Below are positions 8,584 through 18,137 of a DNA stretch of 64,000 nt, piece by piece. The stretch is from positions 17,819 to 81,818 of the forward strand of contig PKWL01000061.1 of the NCBI GenBank assembly GCA_003133225.1. Reading direction: 5' to 3'. Source of the DNA: Janthinobacterium sp. GTDB lineage: Bacteria > Pseudomonadota > Gammaproteobacteria > Burkholderiales > Burkholderiaceae_D. The notes beneath the pieces are model-generated. The model was given only the letters and a program-made list of their open reading frames with translations. It made no database searches and had not been told where the DNA came from. The stretch's first letter is position 1, and the number at the start of each line of letters is the position of its first letter. The translations under genes were made by a program, and so were the position numbers.

Positions 8584-8790
8584 ATGGAAAAATGTGAACA
8601 AATTAGAAACCAAGGTTCGCAATTCAAAATCACGGTCGATAGCAACGGGTATCGGATTCACACCTTAATCGACGACACCAATCGACCGGTTTGCGGAAAT
8701 CGGACGCTGGTCAAAAGAGATCCTATGGTAGAAGCCCTGTTCGGCCCGGCAACTTCGAGGAAGAAGAAAAAGCGGCGATATCCAGCGTGA
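8584..8790 (+). CDS. Hypothetical protein (68 aa) with basic C-terminus
   Basis: A small frame starting MEKCEQIRNQGSQFKITVDS and ending in the very basic SRKKKKRRYPA. AAAGGA lies about 6 bases upstream of the ATG at 8584, which is a better start than the in-frame ATG at 8524. The middle (YRIHTLIDDTNRPVCGNRTL) reads like a compact beta-rich domain. I do not recognise the family. It is followed after about 90 bases by the metal-associated domain gene on the same strand. Confidence 0.45.
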   Translation: MEKCEQIRNQGSQFKITVDSNGYRIHTLIDDTNRPVCGNRTLVKRDPMVEALFGPATSRKKKKRRYPA

Positions 8791-8881
8791 GACCGGCAGC
8801 TAGTCACTATTGAAGGCTATCGCATCGCAGAAAATTCATCAGCCCAACGCCATAATTGAAGGTGTTGGATTCAATCAGTTA

Positions 8882-9148
8882 ATGTCAGGAAATATTGTGA
8901 AATCAGATAATTTGAAGATCTCCGGAATGAACGATGAAGCCTGTGCCGAGAAGGTTTCGCAAACACTTAGGGCCATCAGCGGCGTGAACGCGGTGACCGT
9001 TTCTCTGGTGAGGATGGAAGCGGCAGTACAGTACGATGAAAAAATGACGACGAGACAGGACTTGCAGGCCTCATTGGTGCTGGCCGGTTATGGGGTTGAC
9101 GCCGCCGCGCCGCAGGCAGGAGGTTGCTGCGGCGCTTGCGGCGGCTGA
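8882..9148 (+). CDS. Heavy-metal-associated (HMA) domain protein with a Cys-rich tail
   Basis: A small cytosolic protein of 88 residues with a ferredoxin-like HMA fold: LKISGMNDEACAEKVSQTL, then ISGVNAVTVSLVRMEAAVQY and LVLAGYGVDAA. The usual MxCxxC copper/zinc site is altered to MNDEAC: the first cysteine is replaced by aspartate and only the second remains. The C-terminus carries an added GGCCGACGG cluster that could supply metal ligands. An in-frame TTG at 8810 would extend the protein, but the domain starts after 8882. The likely role is metal binding or trafficking; the metal is unknown. Confidence 0.7.
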   Translation: MSGNIVKSDNLKISGMNDEACAEKVSQTLRAISGVNAVTVSLVRMEAAVQYDEKMTTRQDLQASLVLAGYGVDAAAPQAGGCCGACGG

Positions 9149-9378
9149 AGTCATTTGCATAGCATAGCGGCGCAGCATTGAGGCCAGAGTCCACGTTGCG
9201 TATAGCTTGATCATAAAAACGGGTTTCAAGACAGAAAATCGTCGCGAAGTTTCTTGTTCGTCGCTGCTGCTCCAGTTTGCATCGGCGCACTTTCAGAACT
9301 CAACTTGCAAGGCAGCCATGGATCCCGTGAGCGGGCCAATTACCAGCTACCGGACCCGACATCGGGCAAGGTCGGAGG

Positions 9379-9738
9379 TCAATTAACGACCAAGATCCCC
9401 TTCATGGTTGGATGCAGCGCACAAGAATAGGGGAAGGTTCCTTTTTTTCGCGCTACAAACCTCCAGGAATGGTTGGTCGATATGTTGCCGGATGTGAATA
9501 CCCGATTGTCAGCGGTAGCTGTGTGGGGGAAAGGGTCTGCATTCTTCCATATCACTGTATCTCCAACTTTCACTTCGACAATTTGCGGAGAAAACTGCAT
9601 CGCTTCAATACGGATGATATGAACGTTGCCCCTTGCCGCAGCATCAATCGTGGGATTTCCACCCAGTAACAAACCGGCCAACAGGAATTCCATGCAGTTA
9701 CGCCGCCCCTTTTTGTTGATATCGAGCAGGGCTAGCAT
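9379..9738 (-). CDS. Cupredoxin (plastocyanin/pseudoazurin-like) blue copper protein
   Basis: A 119-residue exported copper protein. A basic N-terminus and short hydrophobic segment (MEFLLAGLLLGG) precede one cupredoxin domain. Type 1 copper ligands are visible: the histidine in DPFPHTATA, and Cys, His and Met in YSCALHPTMKG. Its role is probably periplasmic electron transfer. It follows the DUF4142 gene after 9 bases on the same strand. The first residues are unusual for a signal peptide, so the exact start is uncertain. Confidence 0.8.
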   Translation of the reverse strand: MLALLDINKKGRRNCMEFLLAGLLLGGNPTIDAAARGNVHIIRIEAMQFSPQIVEVKVGDTVIWKNADPFPHTATADNRVFTSGNISTNHSWRFVARKKGTFPYSCALHPTMKGILVVN

Positions 9739-9747
9739 GGCGACGCT

Positions 9748-10272
9748 TTACTTCATGGAAGTTTGAATTTGCTTCGCATGCTGCAAGTGCGCATCGATCA
9801 CGGGCCTGACCTTCTCCAGCAAGCCTTTCAGCTCGGGATTTTTGGCATTTGGTATCAAGGTCTTGTCTATTGCGTCCAACACGGTCTCGTGATAGGCAAC
9901 TTCATTATCAACATAGGCCTTATCGAAGGCCGCGCCTTTGAGGCCCTTTAGTTTGGCAAGGTTCGTTGCACCACCATCCTTGAGAGACTTGCTGGTGTCG
10001 CTATCCTCCGGGGTTACTTTCAGTTTGGTTACCAAGGCAGTCGCTTGCTTATTGACACCACTATGGTCAGTAATCATTCTCTTGGCGAATTCTTTTACCT
10101 CTTTATTATGCGATTTGGATTTGGCAAGCTTGCCGGCATCGATGTCTACCGTATTGGCTGCCACAACAATCCCCGCAATTTGGGCGTCGTTAGGCGCCCC
10201 CGACTGCGCGAAAGACACGGTCGTAGCCAAAGCGAACAAACCTGCGGCAAGAGCAACTGAAACTTTTTTCAT
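9748..10272 (-). CDS. DUF4142-domain periplasmic protein
   Basis: A 174-residue protein with a clear signal peptide (MKKVSVALAAGLFALATTVSFAQ) and an all-helical DUF4142 domain. Typical family text is VDIDAGKLAKSKSHNKEVKE, then FAKRMITDHSGVN and the late helix PVIDAHLQHAKQIQ. The fold is ferritin-like, but no enzymatic activity is established. AGGGAG sits a few bases before the start. It lies between an ECF sigma gene and a cupredoxin gene, all on the minus strand, which suggests an envelope-stress unit. Confidence 0.87.
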   Translation of the reverse strand: MKKVSVALAAGLFALATTVSFAQSGAPNDAQIAGIVVAANTVDIDAGKLAKSKSHNKEVKEFAKRMITDHSGVNKQATALVTKLKVTPEDSDTSKSLKDGGATNLAKLKGLKGAAFDKAYVDNEVAYHETVLDAIDKTLIPNAKNPELKGLLEKVRPVIDAHLQHAKQIQTSMK

Positions 10273-10328
10273 GATTTATCTCCCTTAAGTGTGCGCAACA
10301 AAATGAAAAAACTACAACGAAGCTCATC

Positions 10329-11057
10329 TCAGCTTATATCATTTGACATCGGCCCAATATTTTTTTGGTCTGTGTTTTGAAGCTGTTCCAAGGCGCTGGC
10401 CACGATGCGGTCACACCGTACACCATCAAAACTGAAAGCGTCTTCTAAAGCAAAATCAAATTCAAGGGACAAGGACTCCCGCAACAGGCCTCTCGCACGA
10501 AAAAATCTGGTTCGCACAGTTGCCTCGGGAATGCTGAGGCAAGCGGCGACCTCTTCCACGCTTATTTCCTCGATCGCTCGTAGTACAAACACTATTCTAA
10601 AAATGTCAGGCAATGCGTCGATTTTCTTCTCGAGCAAAGCGCGCGCTTCCGCCCGCATTGCCGCGCGCTCGGGTTCTTTAGCGTTGTTCTCATTCACTTC
10701 ATTCCCTCCGACACCGGCATCGTCAGAATTGCGCCCTAGTTGAATCACCTCGGCTCGGCGCACAGTCTTGCGTAAGCGTGCAATTGCCTCATTGACGACG
10801 ATGCGCGTTAGCCATGTCAGCAGCTTGGCCTCGCCGCGATATGATGTGATGCTGCGGTAGATACGCAGGTACGCTTCCTGTAGCACGTCTTCAGCTTCGG
10901 CATCATCCTTCAAAATGCTGCGCGCCGCGCGATAAAGGGGACGATTAAATCGGCGCATAAGGAGCACAAATGCGTTTGGATCGCCGGAAGCGATTCGAGC
11001 GACAATCTCAGCGTCGGGAAAGGCCGTGCCCGTTGTACTTGTCATTTTTTTCAGCAT
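10329..11057 (-). CDS. ECF-type RNA polymerase sigma factor
   Basis: A 242-residue extracytoplasmic-function sigma factor. Region 2 is seen at AFVLLMRRFNRPLYRAARSI and DAEAEDVLQEAYLRIYRSI, followed by TWLTRIVVNEAIARLRK. Region 4 is LPDIFRIVFVLRAIEEISVE with the helix-turn-helix SIPEATVRTRFFRARGLL. A C-terminal extension of about 40 residues follows. No anti-sigma gene is adjacent; the next genes on the strand are the DUF4142 and cupredoxin genes, its likely targets or partners. It probably directs transcription of an envelope response. Confidence 0.88.
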   Translation of the reverse strand: MLKKMTSTTGTAFPDAEIVARIASGDPNAFVLLMRRFNRPLYRAARSILKDDAEAEDVLQEAYLRIYRSITSYRGEAKLLTWLTRIVVNEAIARLRKTVRRAEVIQLGRNSDDAGVGGNEVNENNAKEPERAAMRAEARALLEKKIDALPDIFRIVFVLRAIEEISVEEVAACLSIPEATVRTRFFRARGLLRESLSLEFDFALEDAFSFDGVRCDRIVASALEQLQNTDQKNIGPMSNDIS

Positions 11058-11407
11058 GGCTTGTTGGGTATCTTCCCAGATACGGCATTAGATGAAGGCA
11101 AAGGACTTCCCGTTCCCGATAAATATTTGCGAGTCGGGCCGACGCCGAGTTGGGCCGATGCCTATGGTCGCGTGATGCCTGCCCGGAATGTTTTTTGCAA
11201 TGCCTCCAGTCATGTAAGCGACGCGCCTCACATGGGCAAGAGCAAATTTTTTTTGCTAGCTGGCGGTCGTTAATTGTCAGCGATGAATATACTTTCATTT
11301 CCAGATAATCTTATTTTTTTCGAATAGAAAGTGAACAACGCCCGGGCTACAGATATTGAACACGGCCGACAAGGGTGACCCGTGAAATCCGTAGCCGCCA
11401 TTGCTGA
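11058..11407. other. Intergenic region between sigma factor and phasin genes
   Basis: No gene is supported. Short frames of 70 to 96 codons exist on both strands but lack protein-like composition and ribosome sites. The sigma factor promoter should lie here; I could not pick out a confident site. Confidence 0.5.
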
Positions 11408-11959
11408 CTACAAGGCGGTTATTTTTCCAGCCTGCGTCATCTGGTCAGTAACTAGCGCAACGTGGGATTTCATGGTTTCAACGGCTTGCTTGTGAGCCCG
11501 CGTTACTTGCTCGAAACCCACATTTGCATTGCCGATGCACAATTTCATCATCGCACACGCATTCTTAGAACCGGCAGGGGCCTTCTTGATCACCTCGTCC
11601 ACCCATGCCGCACCCTTGGCTTTTGCATCAACGATCTGCAATTCAGCGGTTTTCGTGAAATCAGCCTTGATGTTGGAGACTATTTCAATGACATGACGCC
11701 CATAAGAATCTGCTTTTTCAACATTCTGCTTCGCTTGTGTCATTGCGATCGTAAAAAATGCGTGGGGGTTTTCGGCAGAAATAAATTGTTTGACGGAAAA
11801 ATTGAATTCATCTGCACACGCTTTAGCAGCAGCGACGTTGAACGCGATAACCTTTTCTTGCCCCTCAACAACTTTGGTCGCGAGCACATTATAGGTCGCA
11901 ATTTGGAACTCAAAAATAGCTTTGGTTGCGGATGAAAAATTTTCTAAATTCTTTAACAT
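11408..11959 (-). CDS. Phasin family protein (PHA granule-associated)
   Basis: A 183-residue, largely helical protein of the phasin family, which coats polyhydroxyalkanoate granules in the cytosol. FEFQIATYNVLATKVVEGQE and repeated amphipathic helices rich in Ala, Lys and Glu are typical. The chosen start has CAGGAGAA 5-6 bases upstream; a longer in-frame start at 12025 lacks one. It is a single gene. Its presence implies that the organism stores PHA. Confidence 0.82.
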   Translation of the reverse strand: MLKNLENFSSATKAIFEFQIATYNVLATKVVEGQEKVIAFNVAAAKACADEFNFSVKQFISAENPHAFFTIAMTQAKQNVEKADSYGRHVIEIVSNIKADFTKTAELQIVDAKAKGAAWVDEVIKKAPAGSKNACAMMKLCIGNANVGFEQVTRAHKQAVETMKSHVALVTDQMTQAGKITAL

Positions 11960-12025
11960 GAATTTCTCCTGAAGGTGCAATTGATGGTGTGTGCACGCTT
12001 CGATTTGATTTCCTTGCGGCAACAT

Positions 12026-12666
12026 TTAGAATCCTACCAAAGATTGATTTCAACTTTATAGCTGATGCAAAACAGTTTGTCCTGCATCAATAGACTCTTG
12101 CTGCGCCAGCTGGTTACGCGTAAAGGCTATCCACTTAATTCCCCGTCGCCCGAGCTGCATGCAGCGGTGCACCGGGCATCGCGATCCTGACGCCCCACGG
12201 TGCCAGTCCGGCATCTTGGCATCTGCGTTGGTGGCTGCCGGCAAAAAAACTGAGGCCGGGCCAGGATAGTTTGCACCAGTTCGTTCGGGATTGGCAAATG
12301 TTCTGCTGTTCTGAACACTGACCTTGTCCGCACCTGCAAGCTCAACCCCAAGGCAGATCGACAACTCCACACTATCTTCGGTGAAATTATGGATGGCATT
12401 AGCATGGCGACAGGAAAAGGGAAGGGAAAAAGCGCTAGGCGAGCTCAAGACGGCACAATCTTTAAATCTCCATGGCGAGTATTTTGATCACGCAGGCTGG
12501 AAGGCAATTGAGCTGCCGGATTATGCCGTATCCACACTGATACAGATTTCATCGGCACAACAAGATCGGCCTATCGCAATTTTTCTGAAAATTCTTGCAT
12601 GCACCTTTTGCCTTTCCACAACGAGCTAGCAGTGCATATATTTATAATCACTAACATTTTTCTTTT
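12026..12666. other. Long intergenic region upstream of the nor cluster
   Basis: About 640 bases without a convincing gene. Frames of 90 to 130 codons on the minus strand and one of 101 codons on the plus strand overlap each other and show no recognisable domain. The last 60 bases are strongly AT-rich and merge into the nor promoter region. Confidence 0.5.
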
Positions 12667-12680
12667 TTGATCTATATCCA
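12667..12680 (+). promoter_or_regulatory. Candidate FNR/DNR-type box upstream of norCBQD
   Basis: TTGAT-CTAT-ATCCA matches the FNR/CRP consensus TTGAT-N4-ATCAA at nine of ten fixed positions. It lies in an AT-rich stretch about 87 bases before the small ORF at 12767 and 270 bases before norC. An oxygen- or NO-responsive activator (FNR, ANR, DNR) is therefore the likely regulator, by inference. Confidence 0.5.
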
Positions 12681-12766
12681 ATTTTACATATTTAATAAAT
12701 AGTTAATACCAGATCGATATTAATATAGTAGTCCATTAACCCGTTCCTACCGAAATGGAGACCATC

Positions 12767-12898
12767 ATGGCAAGTCGCACCTCGCGGTTTTTCCTTCCCG
12801 TCAAAATTTTCAGTATGGCGGTTCTGGCATTGATGGTACTGGCAGTAGCCTATGCGGCGGTGATTTCAATTAGCAACTGGAATGGCATTAGCGTATAA
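12767..12898 (+). CDS. 43-residue single-pass membrane peptide preceding norC
   Basis: A small frame, MASRTSRFFLPVKIFSMAVL..., that is basic at the N-terminus, then one hydrophobic helix of about 22 residues (residues 13-35) and a short polar tail, NWNGISV. GGAG lies 7 bases upstream of the ATG. It ends about 50 bases before the norC start on the same strand and downstream of the candidate FNR box, so it should be co-transcribed. It could be a small accessory subunit for the NO reductase. I know no named family for it. Confidence 0.55.
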   Translation: MASRTSRFFLPVKIFSMAVLALMVLAVAYAAVISISNWNGISV

Positions 12899-12949
12899 AT
12901 TTCCAGCTGTTTAATTTGCTCTGACTCCAACAGAAAAAGGATGGCCGCG

Positions 12950-13768
12950 ATGACTAAACGACAAGGACGGTTTTTTTTCATTCTCTGCACCATCGTCACG
13001 ATGTTGATATTTGTCGGCATGACGCTTCACAGCCATTCCCGCTTTAACGAACTGACCCACGCTGAAAAAATCACGCCGGCGGTGATCAGCGGCAAACATG
13101 TGTGGCATAACAATAATTGCATTAATTGCCATACCCTGCTCGGCGAGGGTGCCTACTACGCACCGGACCTGACTAAGATCACACAGCAGCGCGGCGCCCC
13201 TTACCTACATGCGTTTCTGAAAGATCCGTCGAAGTTTTATTCCGAACAAAAGCATCGGCGGCTAATGCCCAATCCGCATTTGAGCGAGATCGACATCAAC
13301 AACGTCATCGCCTTCCTCGACTGGGTTGGCCATATCGATAATCAGGGCTGGCCTCCACGCCCGATTATCGTTTCCGGGGCGGTATTTCCCGGCTCCGATG
13401 TCGGCCAGCCAGCCAAGGCAGCGCCCGCGTCGTCGGACCCGGTGGCCAAGGGCGAAGCCTTGTTTAGGTCGACTCCGCCGGGCTGTTTTGCTTGCCACTC
13501 GGTTTCCCCCGGGGTGAATCTGGTTGGCCCATCGCTGGCCGGAATCGGGGTGCGGGCCGCCGCAACTATACGTTCGCCAACGTACAAGGGCAGCGCCAAG
13601 AATGCTGCCGAATACATGCGCGAATCAATCGTCAAGCCAAGCGCGTATCTAGTTCCTGGCGCGACGTATTCGGCCAATGGTCAGTCCTTCATGCCAAGCA
13701 GCTTCGCGACCGACCTCACAGCCGAGCAAATCGATAGCCTCGTCGCTTATCTGCAATCTTTGAAATAG
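12950..13768 (+). CDS. norC: Nitric oxide reductase cytochrome c subunit NorC with an extra C-terminal cytochrome c domain
   Basis: The electron-entry subunit of cNOR, anchored by a helix at residues 8-28. The first heme c motif is CINCH (57-61), in the NorC context of GKHVWHNNNCINCHTLLGEG, with axial methionine in LMPNPH (106). Ordinary NorC is about 150 residues and ends there; this one is 272. After a Pro/Ala linker (about 150-165) a second cytochrome c domain follows, with CFACH (179-183) and a likely axial Met in SFMPSS. I chose the ATG at 12950 because AAAAGG lies 9 bases before it; an ATG at 12941 directly abuts that site. norB follows after 8 bases. The second heme probably extends the electron path. 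Confidence 0.88.
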   Translation: MTKRQGRFFFILCTIVTMLIFVGMTLHSHSRFNELTHAEKITPAVISGKHVWHNNNCINCHTLLGEGAYYAPDLTKITQQRGAPYLHAFLKDPSKFYSEQKHRRLMPNPHLSEIDINNVIAFLDWVGHIDNQGWPPRPIIVSGAVFPGSDVGQPAKAAPASSDPVAKGEALFRSTPPGCFACHSVSPGVNLVGPSLAGIGVRAAATIRSPTYKGSAKNAAEYMRESIVKPSAYLVPGATYSANGQSFMPSSFATDLTAEQIDSLVAYLQSLK

Positions 13769-13776
13769 GAGCTGCC

Positions 13777-15135
13777 ATGCGCTACCACTCACAATCTGTT
13801 TCTTATTGGTATTTTGCCGTCGCCATGTGCCTGTTCGGTCTACAACTTGTGTTTGGCTTACTTGCCGCATCAAAATACCTCGGCCCAGATCCGCTAATAA
13901 ATATTCTTTCATTTGACAAGATCAAGGCGATTCACACCAATTTGCTGCTCGTGTGGGTATTGGCCGGTTTCATGGGGGCGACATATTACGTCGTCCCTGA
14001 GGAATCGCGTGGGGAAATCTACAGTACCAAGCTCGCCTATTTGCAACTGGTGGCGTGGACACTGATGGGCGTGACCGCCGTCGTCGGCTACATGTTTGGC
14101 TGGACCGCCGGCAACAAGTTGCTGGAACAGCCATTGGCACTGAAAATCGTGATTGTCATTGTGATGTTGATGTTCCTATACAACATCTTGATGACGATCA
14201 AGCAGGCAGGGCGTTGGACCGTCACCGAAGGCGTGCTGGTAGCGGGTCTGGCGCTGGCCGCGTTACTGTATCTGCCGGCCTTGCTTGAATTCGACAATTA
14301 CACAGTAGCCATCTTTTACCGTTGGTGGACCATCCATCTGTGGGTTGAAGGGGTATGGGAAATGATACAAGGCGGCCTTCTGGCCTACCTGCTCATACGC
14401 CTTTCCGGCGCCGACCGCGAAGTGATGGAAAAATGGCTGTATGTCATCGTCGGCCTGGTTTTTTTGGCGGGTATCATCGGTACGGCCCACCATTATTATT
14501 GGATCGGCGTGCCATATTATTGGCTGCCGATCGGTGGCTTTTTCAGTGCCCTGGAACCGATGGCATTGCTCGGAATGGCGATGTTTGCGTATTTTGCGAT
14601 GCGCCGCTCTGGATTGTCCCACCCCAATGCGCTGGCCGTGCACTGGACCATCGGCAGTGCGGTATTTACCGTGTTTGGAGCCGGTTTGCTCGGACTGGCG
14701 CATACCTTGCCTAACGTCAATAGGTGGACCCACGGCACGATGGTGACGGCGATGCATGGCCACGGGGCTTTCTTTGGGGGGTATGCGATGATTGTGATGG
14801 CGCTCATCACCTATGCGCTACCCAACCTGACCAACGATCGCAAGGTGGAGGGCAGCAGTATCGGCTACTGGGCATTCTGGCTACAAATTGCCGGCATGTT
14901 TGGCATGGTGCTGTCGTTTGGAACCGCCGGGATAGGTCAGGTGTACCTTGAGCGTATTCTCGGGCTAGGTTATCTCGACACCCAACTTAAGCTGCAGGTG
15001 CATTTTTTGATGTTGATCGCGACCGCCACCTTATTTACAATCGGTGCCGGCCTTTTCATCTGGGATTTTTTCCGTAGCCCTCCGAAAGTGGGCATTGAGT
15101 TGGTCGATATCGTGCCGGCGCCGGCGGCGCCATAA
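13777..15135 (+). CDS. norB: Nitric oxide reductase large subunit NorB (cNOR)
   Basis: The catalytic membrane subunit (452 residues) that reduces two NO to N2O at a heme b3/FeB centre. About twelve membrane segments are visible. Conserved residues include the heme b ligand in IHTNLLLVW (H53), the FeB ligands and glutamate of TIHLWVEGVWE (H186, E190, E194), HHYYW (H237/H238), and HGHGAFFGGY (H326/H328). There is no N-terminal cytochrome domain, so it is cNOR and not the quinol type. A second, quinol-dependent enzyme is partly visible at the right edge of the window. Confidence 0.95.
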   Translation: MRYHSQSVSYWYFAVAMCLFGLQLVFGLLAASKYLGPDPLINILSFDKIKAIHTNLLLVWVLAGFMGATYYVVPEESRGEIYSTKLAYLQLVAWTLMGVTAVVGYMFGWTAGNKLLEQPLALKIVIVIVMLMFLYNILMTIKQAGRWTVTEGVLVAGLALAALLYLPALLEFDNYTVAIFYRWWTIHLWVEGVWEMIQGGLLAYLLIRLSGADREVMEKWLYVIVGLVFLAGIIGTAHHYYWIGVPYYWLPIGGFFSALEPMALLGMAMFAYFAMRRSGLSHPNALAVHWTIGSAVFTVFGAGLLGLAHTLPNVNRWTHGTMVTAMHGHGAFFGGYAMIVMALITYALPNLTNDRKVEGSSIGYWAFWLQIAGMFGMVLSFGTAGIGQVYLERILGLGYLDTQLKLQVHFLMLIATATLFTIGAGLFIWDFFRSPPKVGIELVDIVPAPAAP

Positions 15136-15138
15136 GCG

Positions 15139-15984
<846 letters not shown>

Positions 15985-16067
15985 GAACTGAGCAATATTC
16001 GGCGCGGCAAGAACGCGACAAAAAAATTTTAAGCGAATGCGTGCATCTTTCATAAAGCTGCTCCCTC

Positions 16068-18080
16068 ATGGCAGAACCAGAAGAAATCATTATCGACGCG
16101 GCCCGCCATGCGACCGTATTTGTGTCACGGTTATGGCAACGGGGCGACCCAGGCCAGTCGGACGCCCATACCCTGCTCCCACATAGGCACCGTCTTGAGC
16201 TCCTTGTGGCGGCCGTATACGGCGTTCATATCCCTTTGCGCGTGGCGCAGCTTCCGGCCCCGCACTCTGCGCTAGCGCAACTGTTTAGACGTACCCCTAG
16301 CCACATGTTGGACCCATATGCGCTTCCGGCCCATGATGGCAGGCAAATTTTCCTACCGATGCGGCTGACATCAAACCATCTGGCCACATTAGCGACGTTT
16401 CGCGTACTCGCCTTGCAGCAGGCGGGGCGCGCGCTACGCAGCACTGCGCGCCCTGCCCGCCCTGCCATGAACAATGCATTGGTGCGTGATCTGTTTTATT
16501 TGAGTGAAGCAGCGACGACTGATCATGTATTGATCAGGGACCTGCCAGGGATCATGCCCGATCTGGTCGCGGTGCGCCAGGCTGCCTTGGCGGAACATCC
16601 GCGCTCGGCGCTGCTGTTCGCGGCGGAACGGGCAATTGAAGACCTATATTTGCGCACACTGCGAGCATTTCCTACCGCTTTGCCGCCGCCGTTAGTGCTG
16701 GCGCCAACGGCAGCCGATTCCCTTGCCTGGGCGATTACCACTGCACAACAAATGACCATGATTGATGAGCGTTATCGCGGCATGCGCAAAGACTTATGGC
16801 TAGGCGCGACCCTGCCAGCTTTGGGGCAGAAACAGTTGACGGGCGCCAGCGAGCCCGCAGCGGGTGCATCGGCCAGGTTGCAACGCGAGGCGCGAATGGC
16901 GCGCCGGCCCGAAGTGCGCCAGCCGAAGGAGGACGAAGACGATCAACAAGAACAAGGCATGTGGATGCTGCAACTGGACGATCCACTACAGCATGTGGAA
17001 GATCCGATGGGCTTGCAACGCCCGACCGATCGGGACGAAAGCGCAAACCCGGGCGACCTGGCCGATTCACTCTCCGAGCTGCCCGCAGCACGCCTGGTTT
17101 TTTCTCCGCGGCCGGCGCAGGAAGTCTTGCTTTCCGATGATCCGCTGGACCAGCGCGCTATATTGCGTACGCTGGCTTCAGAGGCGACCATGGGAATTGT
17201 ATATCCGGAATGGGATTGTCGCATCTGCGGCTACCATCGACATGGCGCGATTGTGCGACTTCAGGCTCCCGCCCAAGGCGACCCTGCTTGGGCCGAATCG
17301 GTGCTGCTCAAACGTCGTGCGCTTTTGCAGCTGATTCAGCGGCGCTTTGAAAGTCTGCGCCCGCGCCGGGCGCGTCGGGGCCGCCAGTTGGACGGAGATG
17401 ATATTGACCTCGGCGCCTACGTTAATGGCTATGCGGAACAGCGGGCCGGATTACCGTTTCAAGAACTCTGGTACCAGTCGCTGCGGCCGGCGCGGCGCGA
17501 TATCGCCATAGCCTTGCTAATTGATATCAGCGGCTCAACCGACGGCTGGGCCAGTCACGATCTGCGCATCATCGATGTCGAGAAAGAAGCGCTACTGCTC
17601 GTCTACCGCGCGCTGGCGATGCTGGGCGATCCGTTCTGCATCCAAGCGTTTTCCGGCGAGGGGCCGCATAATGTGACGCTGTGGCCACTGAAAGGATTTG
17701 ATGAGGCCCTGGGCCACCCGATCGAGCGCCGCATCGCCGCGCTGGAGCCACAACGTTACACTCGCGCCGGGGCTGCCATCCGCCATGTCACCGCCTTGCT
17801 CAATGTGTGTCCGGCCCAGCAACGCTTGCTAATTTTGCTGTCTGATGGCAAACCTAACGACGTCGATCAGTATGAAGGCCGCTACGGCGTGGAAGATATG
17901 CGCCAGGCGGTGGCCGAAGCGACGCTGCAGGCGATCCATCCGTTTTGCCTGACGGTCGACCGCCATGCGCCGCATTATCTGGGCCGGGTGTTCGGACCTG
18001 GACGCTACGCCGTCTTGCAGCATTCCGAACAATTGCCGGTGGCTTTACTAGATATCCTCAGGACCTTGATCAAGACCTGA
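16068..18080 (+). CDS. norD: NorD, VWA-domain protein for NOR activation
   Basis: A large soluble protein of 670 residues. The C-terminal von Willebrand A domain carries the metal-ion site in IALLIDISGSTDGW (DxSxS) and ILLSDGKPND. The N-terminal half is helical, and the acidic linker PKEDEDDQQEQ lies in the middle. NorD partners with the NorQ ATPase to activate the NorCB complex. The gene follows norQ after 83 bases, the only sizeable gap in the cluster, and no clear ribosome site is visible there. Length and order norC-norB-norQ-norD are those of typical proteobacterial clusters. Confidence 0.92.
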   Translation: MAEPEEIIIDAARHATVFVSRLWQRGDPGQSDAHTLLPHRHRLELLVAAVYGVHIPLRVAQLPAPHSALAQLFRRTPSHMLDPYALPAHDGRQIFLPMRLTSNHLATLATFRVLALQQAGRALRSTARPARPAMNNALVRDLFYLSEAATTDHVLIRDLPGIMPDLVAVRQAALAEHPRSALLFAAERAIEDLYLRTLRAFPTALPPPLVLAPTAADSLAWAITTAQQMTMIDERYRGMRKDLWLGATLPALGQKQLTGASEPAAGASARLQREARMARRPEVRQPKEDEDDQQEQGMWMLQLDDPLQHVEDPMGLQRPTDRDESANPGDLADSLSELPAARLVFSPRPAQEVLLSDDPLDQRAILRTLASEATMGIVYPEWDCRICGYHRHGAIVRLQAPAQGDPAWAESVLLKRRALLQLIQRRFESLRPRRARRGRQLDGDDIDLGAYVNGYAEQRAGLPFQELWYQSLRPARRDIAIALLIDISGSTDGWASHDLRIIDVEKEALLLVYRALAMLGDPFCIQAFSGEGPHNVTLWPLKGFDEALGHPIERRIAALEPQRYTRAGAAIRHVTALLNVCPAQQRLLILLSDGKPNDVDQYEGRYGVEDMRQAVAEATLQAIHPFCLTVDRHAPHYLGRVFGPGRYAVLQHSEQLPVALLDILRTLIKT

Positions 18081-18137
18081 TACGATCCTTTCCCGACGCA
18101 CATTTACGCACTGTCTCCAACTGCGGAGATCGTCACG

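Noticed and set aside
12056..12629. Overlapping 92-130 codon frames before nor
   Set aside because: They conflict with each other, lack domains and ribosome sites, and are best left as non-coding.
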